Shown here: piece after piece, positions 1 to 6,262 of the stretch
How positions within the stretch are numbered: the stretch's first letter is position 1
Layout: each line of letters begins with the position of its first letter
Assembly (NCBI GenBank): GCA_955652075.1
Contig: CATPAS010000352.1
Coordinates: 1-10,838, forward strand
Length of the DNA stretch: 10,838 bases
Source of the DNA: an uncultured Gaiellaceae bacterium
GTDB lineage: Bacteria > Actinomycetota > Thermoleophilia > Gaiellales > Gaiellaceae
Direction: 5' to 3'
Position numbers and translations under genes: made by a program
Notes under the pieces: generated by a model
Seen by the model: only the letters and a program-made list of their open reading frames with translations
Databases searched by the model: none
What the model was told of the DNA's origin: nothing

Positions 1-15
1 CCTCTTCGCGCTTCG

Positions 16-633
16 ATGACGGAGAAATACGACACACGCGCGGAGAGCTGGTCCGAGATCGCCTATGCGGATGCGGCGACCTATCTCGCCCACCGTGCAG
101 AGCTCGTTTTGGCCCTCGGCCCACCGCTCGAACACGGCGACACCGTGCTGGATCTCGCGTGTGGCGACGCGGCCGCTGCCGAGCACCTGCCGGGAATGCG
201 TTACGTGGGGCTGGATTCGAGCCCGGAGATGGTCAAGGCCGCGCAACGGCGCGGACGCAACGTCGTGCTCGGCGACCTCAACGACTACGAGCCATCCGAG
301 CCTGTCGCGGCCACCACGTGCTTCCGCGCGATCTACTACGCGACCGACCGTGCCGCCTTCTTCCGCCGCGTCGCCGGGTACACCGAGCGAAAGTTCGTCT
401 TCGACCTGAATCCGCGGCAATACCGTGTCGAGGATGTCTGCGTCGACGTGCGCGCGGCCGGCTTCGACCAACTGGAGCTGCGTCCGTTTTTCTCGCCGCA
501 GCACGTCTCATTACCGCAATCGGTGGCGAGTGCGCTCTATGCGCTCGAGCGGAGCGGCCCGGTTGCACGACTCCTGCTCACCATGCGCTTCAGCTACTTG
601 TGCGCCGCTTACCGCGGCGGCAAGAACACGTAG
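16..633 (+). CDS. Class I SAM-dependent methyltransferase
   Basis: A 205-residue cytoplasmic protein with a Rossmann-type methyltransferase fold. Motif I, VLDLACGD, lies at residues 44-51 and would bind S-adenosylmethionine. The post-I acidic residue that contacts the ribose is D67 in YVGLDSSPEM. A hydrophobic strand, KFVFDLNP, follows near residue 120. The second half (AGFDQLELRPFFSPQHVSLP) resembles the variable substrate-binding tail of Methyltransf_11/25-type enzymes, so the substrate cannot be named. ATG 16 starts directly before the expected N-terminal helix, but the frame is open to the window edge with only five codons visible, so an upstream start cannot be excluded. The 3' end overlaps the convergent glycosyltransferase gene by 25 nt. 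Its position beside glycan genes suggests a sugar, lipid or small-metabolite target; this is inference. Confidence 0.82.
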   Translation: MTEKYDTRAESWSEIAYADAATYLAHRAELVLALGPPLEHGDTVLDLACGDAAAAEHLPGMRYVGLDSSPEMVKAAQRRGRNVVLGDLNDYEPSEPVAATTCFRAIYYATDRAAFFRRVAGYTERKFVFDLNPRQYRVEDVCVDVRAAGFDQLELRPFFSPQHVSLPQSVASALYALERSGPVARLLLTMRFSYLCAAYRGGKNT

Positions 634-2768
634 CTCACCTTCGCTCCGAGCCGGCGGTTGTCGCTCTGGTCCGGCGACAGCTCACGCGGGACGAAGGTTG
701 GCGTGATCGTCACCTCGACTCTGAAGCGGGGACCTGGCGCGCGGAAGAGGAGCACGCGTTGCTCTCTGCTGTGGATGTCGAAGTGCTTGACCTCGGTCGG
801 CTTGCCGAGATGCGGTTGCTTGTCGGCGCCGATCACGCTCGGGCCGATCGCCACGGTGACATGACCGGTCTTGTTTGGGCCGCCCCATGGCACGCGTGAC
901 ACGATGACGCGCATGCGTCCCTTGCGATTGCCCTCGGTCGAATAACGCGTGTACGCGCTGAACGACCCCGTCCAGCCGTCGGAGAACACGCCGGTTGCTG
1001 CGCCGCGCAGGCGGAGCGGGAGATCGGCCTTGACCAGGCGCCACTTCTCGAGCCCGCCGCCGGCACGGTGGAGATGCGTCGCGACCGTCTTTCCGAGGAC
1101 ATCGATGCCCCTCTCCTCGACCACGTAGGGATAGCCGGGATCGTGCGAGAGCGCCCCGTCGGTGGCGCGCTGGTCGGGCGTGAGGAACGGACCGGGGCCC
1201 TGCGCGGTGCCGTCGAGGCTCCACACCGCCTTGATCGACCGGTTCCAGAACTCGAGCAGCCACTCGCCGTTCTGATCCGCCATCTGCTGGCCGAGATACA
1301 AAGTGGGTGCGCCGTGCGTCTGCTCGTCCACCCAGCCGAACGGTGGGCGGATGTTCTCCACGAAGCGGTCCGAGAAGCGGTTCGACGCCGAGGCGAACGC
1401 AAGCTCGCCCGTGAGGTTCCACCCGACGACGGCTGCTGCGATCGCCACCACGAGCCACGTGCTGCCGCGTCCGAGGAATCGAGGTGCGAGCAGAAGCGCG
1501 ATCGAGAACGCGAGCAGCGCGAGCAGCCCGATCTTCGCGCCTGTGGGGTCGAGGCTCAGGTAGCGGTTCGCCTGCTGGAGGATCCCGAGCCCCGGTGCGT
1601 TGTAAGAGATCTCCTGCCCCATGTCGTAAGGCGTGGTCAGGATCAGAACCAGGACGAAGGCCGCTGAGGCGGCGAGCGCAACCGGGTGGAGGCGCCGCCG
1701 CTCGAGCCAGATCGCCGTCCCGGTAAAGAGGAGGGGAGCGAGGTAGATGAGGTTGCGCTCGTAGGTGTACGTCGCGAAGGTGATCGAGACGTAGGTCGCC
1801 TTCACGGCGGTGTAGAGGCCGAAGGCGATGATCGCAGCGAGCAGAACGCTCCGGAAGACGGGCAGCTTGCGGGACGCGGGTTCGCCGGGCATGCGCCAGA
1901 GCACCGCCAGCCCCGCCACCACAGGGAACACGCCAAGGCCGATCGTCAGCGCGCCCGCGGCATTCAGGCTGAGGTCGAGCATCCGATCCTTGTAGAGCCG
2001 GGTCGCGTAGTTCCACTCGAGCGAGCGGTGCCCGAGCACCGCGCTGACGATCACGGCGGCGCCGACGACGAGCGTCACGAAGCCCACCCAGTCCCGTGCG
2101 CGCCAACTCTCGCGCAGCCGCCTGGCGTATTCGGACCGCCAGAGCAGGAACATCCCCGCGAGCAGGAAGACTGCCGGGATCACCGCGAGCTCTCCGCGCA
2201 CGAGAGGTGCGAACAGGGACGCGAGCACGGCACCGCCGATCCACCAGCGCGACGGCGTGATCAGCGCGCGCAGGATCAGGAAGAGCGCCAGCGTCGACCA
2301 GAGGTACGCGAACGGCTCCTCGACGATCATCGAGGAGTACGCGACCGCCGGAATCGCCCCCGATGCCGCCGCAACGAAGAGCGCCGGCCTGCGGCCGACG
2401 AACAGGCGCGCGATCGCGTAGGCGGGGAAGACGGTCGCCGTCATCACGATCACGGTGAGGTACTTCACCGTTGCGTACGCCGCGTGAAGGTTGTGGATCA
2501 GCCAGGCCGGCGCGAGCACGTACGTCCAGAGCGTCGTGAACGAGTATGGCTGGCCGCGACGCGCCGCATGGCCGGTGTCCGCGATGGCCCGCGACAGCTG
2601 CGTCAGCTGGAGCTCGTCGCCGAAGAGCCACGGCGTCTGGTGGGCCCACGCCTGGATCACGTAGATGATCGACAGCCAGAGGAAGATGCTGAGCAGCGGC
2701 ACGGACGCCAGAAGGCGATCGACCAGCGTTCGTTCAGCCGGCGTCGTCCGCGCGGTCACGACTGCCAT
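609..2768 (-). CDS. GT-C-type integral membrane glycosyltransferase (ArnT/PMT-like)
   Basis: A 719-residue polytopic membrane protein. A short basic N-terminus leads into the first transmembrane helix (about 23-42). The first outer loop follows and carries the acidic pair D51-E52 in WLFGDELQL, the position of the catalytic acidic residue in GT-C enzymes such as ArnT, PMT and GT39 proteins. A second acidic motif (MIVEEPFAYLW) lies near residue 150. Roughly ten further hydrophobic helices run to about residue 460. The last 230 or so residues are soluble, rich in beta-strand-like sequence, and probably face outside. Such enzymes use polyprenyl-phosphate sugars as donors; donor and acceptor here are unknown. 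ATG 2768 lies 7 nt after the stop of the upstream fusion gene, so the two are almost certainly cotranscribed. No strong ribosome site is visible, which suggests coupled translation. The family assignment is by topology and motifs, not by a close match. Confidence 0.78.
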   Translation of the reverse strand: MAVVTARTTPAERTLVDRLLASVPLLSIFLWLSIIYVIQAWAHQTPWLFGDELQLTQLSRAIADTGHAARRGQPYSFTTLWTYVLAPAWLIHNLHAAYATVKYLTVIVMTATVFPAYAIARLFVGRRPALFVAAASGAIPAVAYSSMIVEEPFAYLWSTLALFLILRALITPSRWWIGGAVLASLFAPLVRGELAVIPAVFLLAGMFLLWRSEYARRLRESWRARDWVGFVTLVVGAAVIVSAVLGHRSLEWNYATRLYKDRMLDLSLNAAGALTIGLGVFPVVAGLAVLWRMPGEPASRKLPVFRSVLLAAIIAFGLYTAVKATYVSITFATYTYERNLIYLAPLLFTGTAIWLERRRLHPVALAASAAFVLVLILTTPYDMGQEISYNAPGLGILQQANRYLSLDPTGAKIGLLALLAFSIALLLAPRFLGRGSTWLVVAIAAAVVGWNLTGELAFASASNRFSDRFVENIRPPFGWVDEQTHGAPTLYLGQQMADQNGEWLLEFWNRSIKAVWSLDGTAQGPGPFLTPDQRATDGALSHDPGYPYVVEERGIDVLGKTVATHLHRAGGGLEKWRLVKADLPLRLRGAATGVFSDGWTGSFSAYTRYSTEGNRKGRMRVIVSRVPWGGPNKTGHVTVAIGPSVIGADKQPHLGKPTEVKHFDIHSREQRVLLFRAPGPRFRVEVTITPTFVPRELSPDQSDNRRLGAKVSYVFLPPR

Positions 2769-2775
2769 TCGCGAA

Positions 2776-4590
2776 TCAGTCGACAGTTGCGCCGAGAACG
2801 GCGCGAGGATCGAGGTCGGTGTCGCGACGAACGAAGCGGCACGGCACCTGCGCGAGCGCGCAGGCGTCGATGACCAGCCCGAGGCGCTCGCGCGGGGCGT
2901 CTGGAATCGTGACGAGAACGCTGTCCGGGTGAACGCGCGCGAGAATCCCCTCGATCTCGCCGGTCCCGCCGAGCACGGGCACGCCCTGCAACCGTCGCCG
3001 CGACAAGCGCGGATCGTCGTCCACGAAGCCGACGACCTGCTTGCCCGCGGTCTCGCGTAGCTCGCGCAGCAGGCTGCGGCCGCCGCGGCCGGCGCCGACG
3101 ATGAGCATGCGGTGACGGTCGCCGCGTCGCGTGAGCACCGATACTCCGCGTACGAATGCGCGCTCCCAGAAGCGCGATGCGCCGATCAGCACCGTGCACA
3201 CGACTGCATCGATGACGAACACGCTCCGTGGGAACGGGCCCCAGTCCTGGGTCGCGTCGAGAATCAGGTACGCCGCGACCTCCGACGCCACGACCGCGGA
3301 GACGATGCTGGCCGCATCGCGTGCACCGGCGTACCGCCAGACGCCGCGGTAGAGGCCGAACGGGATGAAGGCCAGGTAGCGGATGGCCAGCACGATGGCG
3401 ATGGAGACGAGGAAGATGTGCCGTTGGTAAGGGTCGCCTCCTCCCTGGAGCCGCAGGTAGTACGCGACGAGGAAGGAGGCGGTGATGAGGGCGAAGTCGA
3501 CCACCGACTCCACGAGCCGGCGCGGATTCACGATGAACGTGCGGAGCCAGCTACGTTCTTCCGAGAAGCCCGGCGCCCGTTCCGCGTCGGAGAGCCCGCT
3601 CGCAAACTGGACGAGCAGCGCGAAGGTGAGCAGCACGCCGATCAGCGTCACCCAGGCGTTGTCGAGCACGGCGTAGAAGAGGCTGGTCGTTCCGAGGGCG
3701 GCGGAGATCACGGCCAGCAGGACGACGGCGCGCTTCTCGGAGAGACCGTGATAGACGAGGCGGTGCGAAGTGTGGTCGCGTCCGCCCTGGTAGACCGGGC
3801 GGCCGTCGAACAGGCGCACGATCGTGACCAGCGTCGTGTCGAGGATCGGAACCGCGAGCACGAGGATCGGCAGCAGCAGGGTCGCGACCGTCGTGCCGGC
3901 CACCTTCCAGCTGGCGGCGAGGCCGAACGCGCCGAGTGCGAAGCCAAGCGGCTGGCTGCCCGAGTCGCCCATGAAGACTGCCGCCGACTTGGTCCAGCGC
4001 AGGTTGAAGGGGAGAAAGCCCGCGCAGGCGAGCGCGAGCGCGAGGGCGAGGGCCAGCACAGCGCTGTTCTCGTGCATCGTGACGGCGTCGACGGCGAAGA
4101 ACGCCGCGGCAATCGCGGCCAGCGTCGCTGCGAGGCCGTCCATGTTGTCGAGCAGGTTGAAGGCGTTGGTCATCCCGACGAGCCAGAGGAGCGCGACGAC
4201 CCCGGCGAGGAAGTCGTTCGAGATCAACCCGGAGATCGTCAGCCCGTTGAAGATCACGAGGAGGCCCGCCGCCACCTGCGCGGCGAGCTTCGGGATCGGG
4301 CCGAGCGAGAACAGGTCGTCCAGCAGCCCGGCGACGAAGAGGATCGCGCACCCGCCCAGGATCGCGAGGAGCTCCCGGCTCGCCGGAGCTGCGCCGACGG
4401 CGACGGAGACCCCGACTCCGGTGAGGAGGCCGGCGAAGATCCCGATCCCGCCGAGCATCGGCGTCGTCCGCTCGTGCCAGCGGTCCTCGCGCGGCGTCGC
4501 CGCGAGGCGGGTCGCGAGCGGTGTGCGAAGCAGCAGCCAGATGGCCGCGGCCGCGGCTGGAAATGCAGCGATCGCCGCGAGCGCCTTCAC
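2776..4590 (-). CDS. WecA/MraY-like phosphoglycosyl transferase fused to a WbpM/CapD N-terminal-type module
   Basis: A 604-residue two-part membrane protein, counted from GTG 4590. Residues 1 to about 335 are a polyprenyl-phosphate sugar-1-phosphate transferase (GT4, WecA/MraY/TagO superfamily). It has R37-W38-H39 and PMLGGIGIF in the first loop, the Mg-binding pair D91-D92, NAFNLLDNMDGLA at 142-154, FMGDSGS with D209, and GGRDHTSHRL at 269-278. Residues about 355-480 hold four more helices ending in the PFGLYRGVWRYAG signature known from WbpM/FlaA1/CapD. Residues 495-604 form a CoA_binding_3-like Rossmann unit (GAGRGG at 499-504, VVGFVDDDP). The SDR dehydratase or bacterial sugar transferase domain that normally follows is absent. 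Start choice: GTG 4635 is also in frame and adds 15 polar residues, but the Shine-Dalgarno covers that codon and points to ATG 4625 in another frame. GTG 4590 starts directly at the first hydrophobic helix and overlaps the stop of that small ORF. Confidence 0.85.
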   Translation of the reverse strand: MKALAAIAAFPAAAAAIWLLLRTPLATRLAATPREDRWHERTTPMLGGIGIFAGLLTGVGVSVAVGAAPASRELLAILGGCAILFVAGLLDDLFSLGPIPKLAAQVAAGLLVIFNGLTISGLISNDFLAGVVALLWLVGMTNAFNLLDNMDGLAATLAAIAAAFFAVDAVTMHENSAVLALALALALACAGFLPFNLRWTKSAAVFMGDSGSQPLGFALGAFGLAASWKVAGTTVATLLLPILVLAVPILDTTLVTIVRLFDGRPVYQGGRDHTSHRLVYHGLSEKRAVVLLAVISAALGTTSLFYAVLDNAWVTLIGVLLTFALLVQFASGLSDAERAPGFSEERSWLRTFIVNPRRLVESVVDFALITASFLVAYYLRLQGGGDPYQRHIFLVSIAIVLAIRYLAFIPFGLYRGVWRYAGARDAASIVSAVVASEVAAYLILDATQDWGPFPRSVFVIDAVVCTVLIGASRFWERAFVRGVSVLTRRGDRHRMLIVGAGRGGRSLLRELRETAGKQVVGFVDDDPRLSRRRLQGVPVLGGTGEIEGILARVHPDSVLVTIPDAPRERLGLVIDACALAQVPCRFVRRDTDLDPRAVLGATVD

Positions 4591-4625
4591 GGAGCCAAAG
4601 CGTAACGAAGGGCTGTAAGTTCCAT
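4587..4625 (-). CDS. Putative 12-codon leader ORF before the WecA-like fusion gene
   Basis: ATG 4625 opens a 12-codon frame (MELTALRYALAP) ending in TGA. That TGA overlaps GTG 4590 of the fusion gene as GTGA, the same kind of 4-nt junction used in the hemE-hemH-wzt chain. A GAGGTG Shine-Dalgarno stands 7 nt before this ATG, which is the best-placed ribosome site in the region. The sequence shows these elements directly. That the small ORF is translated and couples initiation of the large gene is inference. It has no run of one amino acid typical of attenuator peptides. The alternative is that the large protein starts at GTG 4635 and this frame is chance. Confidence 0.4.
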   Translation of the reverse strand: MELTALRYALAP

Positions 4626-4631
4626 GTGAGG

Positions 4632-4638
4632 CCACCTC
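4632..4638 (-). promoter_or_regulatory. Shine-Dalgarno for the leader ORF
   Basis: On the minus strand this reads GAGGTGG, complementary to the 16S anti-SD CACCTC over six bases. Seven bases separate GAGGTG from ATG 4625. The GTG at 4635 lies inside this site and so has no ribosome site of its own, which argues against 4635 as the start of the fusion protein. Confidence 0.5.
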
Positions 4639-4645
4639 TAGACTA
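4639..4645. promoter_or_regulatory. Symmetric bidirectional -10 element (TAGACTA)
   Basis: The heptamer TAGACTA gives TAGACT on the plus strand and TAGTCT on the minus strand, both fitting the actinobacterial -10 form TANNNT. It sits in the short junction between the divergent fusion gene and the ABC permease gene. On the plus strand the hexamer ends 11 nt before ATG 4656, implying a leader of about 4 nt. On the minus strand it lies 14 nt before ATG 4625. No clear -35 hexamer is visible in either direction. The promoter call rests on position and consensus only. Confidence 0.5.
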
Positions 4646-4655
4646 GGCCGCGCCT

Positions 4656-5456
4656 ATGACGACGGTATACGGGGATCTCGTCCGCTACCGCGAGCTGTTC
4701 GGGAACCTCTTCCGCCGGGACGTCCAGGCGAAGTACCGGGGCTCGCTCCTCGGCCTGGCCTGGACGCTCGCGAATCCCGTCCTCCTGATGGCCGTCTACC
4801 TCCTGGTGTTCTCGGTCCTCTGGAAGACCAAGTTCGGGACGGAGGGGCACTACGCCCTCTTCCTGCTCGTCGGACTGTCTGCCTGGATCTTCTTCGCCAC
4901 CTCCGTGCAGGCCGCATCCCGGTCGATGCTCGACAACGCCAACCTCATTCGAAAGACGCGTTTCCCCCGACAGCTGTTGCCGTTCTCGGTCGTCGCGACG
5001 CACCTGATCAGCTTCGGGGTCATGCTCGTCGTCCTGCTCGCGGTGAACTTCGCGTTGCTGCCGCGCGTTCGGGCGACCGAATGGCTCGCGCTGCCGCTCG
5101 GGCTGGCCGTCGTTGCGGTCACGTGCGGCCTCGCGCTCGCGATCGCGTCGCTGAACGTGTTGTTTCGCGACATCGAGTTCCTGGTGTCGGCGCTGCTACT
5201 GCCGCTCTTCTTCCTGACGCCCGTGCTCTATCCGCTCAACGATCCGCAGATCGCCAGGCGCGACTGGGTCGTCGAGCTCATCCACTGGGGGAACCCGCTC
5301 TCGCCGCTGATCGGGGCGCTGCGGGATCCGCTCTTCTACGGCCGTTTGCCCGGCCTCGGCGACACGATCTACACGGTTGTCGCAGCCCTCGCGGCCCTTG
5401 CGCTCGGCGCTTACGTCTTCAGCCGCGTCGACGACCAGATCGCGGTCGAGGTGTGA
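4656..5456 (+). CDS. wzm: ABC-2 polysaccharide export permease, Wzm type
   Basis: A 266-residue inner-membrane permease of the Wzm/TagG/RfbA family, at the usual length for the family. An amphipathic cytoplasmic N-terminus (RYRELFGNLFRRDVQAKYRGS) is followed by the family signature LGLAWTLANPVLLMAVYLLVF. Further helices lie near residues 70-90, 108-135, 145-170, 178-195 and 235-255, about six in all. The loop DNANLIRKTRFPRQLLPF and the motif NVLFRDIEF before helix 5 are typical of the family. With the Wzt ATPase it would move a lipid-linked polysaccharide or teichoic-acid-like polymer across the membrane. The ATPase gene is not adjacent but lies about 2.7 kb downstream on the same strand. ATG 4656 has no Shine-Dalgarno and lies close behind a TANNNT box, so the mRNA is probably near-leaderless. 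A hairpin follows the gene. Confidence 0.9.
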   Translation: MTTVYGDLVRYRELFGNLFRRDVQAKYRGSLLGLAWTLANPVLLMAVYLLVFSVLWKTKFGTEGHYALFLLVGLSAWIFFATSVQAASRSMLDNANLIRKTRFPRQLLPFSVVATHLISFGVMLVVLLAVNFALLPRVRATEWLALPLGLAVVAVTCGLALAIASLNVLFRDIEFLVSALLLPLFFLTPVLYPLNDPQIARRDWVVELIHWGNPLSPLIGALRDPLFYGRLPGLGDTIYTVVAALAALALGAYVFSRVDDQIAVEV

Positions 5457-5499
5457 GTCGAGGGAAGACCGTCCGCTAGTCCCAGAGCGGTGTTGAGAC

Positions 5500-5526
5500 G
5501 GGCGCACGGGCGGAGCCCGCACGCCC
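5500..5526. terminator. Hairpin between convergent genes, probable bidirectional terminator
   Basis: Two 5-bp GC stems (GGGCG/CGCCC and CGGGC/GCCCG) flank a symmetric CA/CA internal mismatch and close a GGA loop. TTTA follows on the plus strand. On the minus strand there is no T tract. It lies between the stop of wzm and the stop (5528) of the convergent Ig-like gene. A weak intrinsic terminator is the simplest reading. Confidence 0.45.
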
Positions 5527-5527
5527 T

Positions 5528-6196
5528 TTACGTCGGCTTGCGCGAGCGAAGCCTCAGTCGAAGTCTGATCCGCGCGTCGTAGACCCAGGGCTCGTCCCCT
5601 TCGGGCTGCCACGCGGGCAGGCCCGCCACCTCGGTGTTCGGCTCGAGCGGAGGGAGCAGGGACGGCAGGACGAGCGGATGCGCGAACCCGGGGTTGCGTC
5701 CTCCACCTGGCGCGTACGGCTCGAGCTCGGCAGGCGGCCGACGCGACTCGATCGACCCGCCGACCGCTGCGTATCCCTCCATGTGCGCGGCGTAGACCCG
5801 TTCCTCCCAGTCGGGGTCGAGGTCGGCGTTCGGAGGCAGGTGGGCGCGTGCCGCCGCAGCATCGCGAGGTGCGACGTCGACGTCGAGGTGCGGCGAGTAG
5901 TTGCCGAGCTCGGCGAGCCAGAAGCGCCGCTCGTCGACGAGATCGAAGGCGAGGCGATAGAGGCCCGGCGGGATGGGACCGCGGAGTTCGAGGTCTCGTT
6001 CGATGCGCTCTCCGGGCGCGGAGCTCAGCTCGTAGCGCAGGCCGTCCCAGACGATCGGATTGCCGCGGCCGTCCAGCCAGTGGTACGAGAGGTTGAGGCC
6101 GCGCCAGGGCGCCGTGCCCGCGTTCTCGAGCTGAACCCGCGCGCGAGTCAGCGAGCCGGCCTGCGGCGGCTCGAGCTCGTAGCCGAGCCAGCGCAC
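5528..6196 (-). CDS. Conserved-looking protein of unknown function with an Ig-like beta-sandwich
   Basis: I do not recognise this 222-residue protein. Residues 1 to about 112 look like one Ig-like beta-sandwich: strands in RARVQLENAGTAPW, LNLSYHWLDG, RIERDLELRG, GLYRLAFDLVDE and PHLDVDVAP. The phrase LENAGTAPW resembles the strand-turn-Trp pattern of NBR1-like Ig domains. The PGLYRLAFDLVDE stretch recalls the GRFQLRLGLTDE stretch in the C-terminal domain of the Wzt in this window. Residues 113-222 are acidic and Pro-rich (EERVYAAHMEGYAAVGG, PYAPGGGRNPGFAHPLVLPS). There is no signal peptide and no membrane helix. The start is uncertain: GTG 6196 has no ribosome site, and the frame stays open upstream to a stop at 6254-6256 without another ATG or GTG. 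The opposite strand also carries a long frame here, which I take to be the shadow. Its place between wzm and the hem-wzt unit hints at glycan handling; this is inference. Confidence 0.68.
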   Translation of the reverse strand: MRWLGYELEPPQAGSLTRARVQLENAGTAPWRGLNLSYHWLDGRGNPIVWDGLRYELSSAPGERIERDLELRGPIPPGLYRLAFDLVDERRFWLAELGNYSPHLDVDVAPRDAAAARAHLPPNADLDPDWEERVYAAHMEGYAAVGGSIESRRPPAELEPYAPGGGRNPGFAHPLVLPSLLPPLEPNTEVAGLPAWQPEGDEPWVYDARIRLRLRLRSRKPT

Positions 6197-6249
6197 CGCG
6201 AGCGGGCCTGCAGGAACGGGATGCTCACCGACTGGTCCCAGAGCCGGAC

Positions 6250-6256
6250 TAGCCTA
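6250..6256. promoter_or_regulatory. Symmetric bidirectional -10 element (TAGCCTA); leaderless promoter of hemE
   Basis: On the plus strand TAGCCT is followed by 7 nt and then GTG 6263. This is the classic arrangement in which transcription begins at or next to the start codon, giving a leaderless mRNA. On the minus strand the same bases read TAGGCT, also TANNNT, aimed at the Ig-like gene whose GTG lies about 55 nt away. No convincing -35 box is visible on either side. No Shine-Dalgarno precedes GTG 6263, which supports the leaderless reading. Confidence 0.55.
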
Positions 6257-6262
6257 CGTGGC

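Noticed and set aside
1686..2873. Long plus-strand open frame opposite the GT-C gene
   Set aside because: The translation is a low-complexity Arg/Glu/Asp/His mix typical of the antisense frame in GC-rich coding DNA, with no domain.
3112..4605. Plus-strand frame of 497 codons opposite the WecA-like fusion
   Set aside because: Charged, low-complexity antisense shadow; the minus-strand protein has complete family motifs.
4635..4655. GTG 4635 as the start of the fusion protein
   Set aside because: It lies inside the GAGGTG ribosome site of ATG 4625 and adds 15 polar residues before the first helix. It remains possible, so I give it only as the alternative.
5678..6262. 195-residue N-terminal extension of HemE
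   Set aside because: It has no resemblance to uroporphyrinogen decarboxylase, lies antisense to the Ig-like gene, and crosses the probable hemE promoter.
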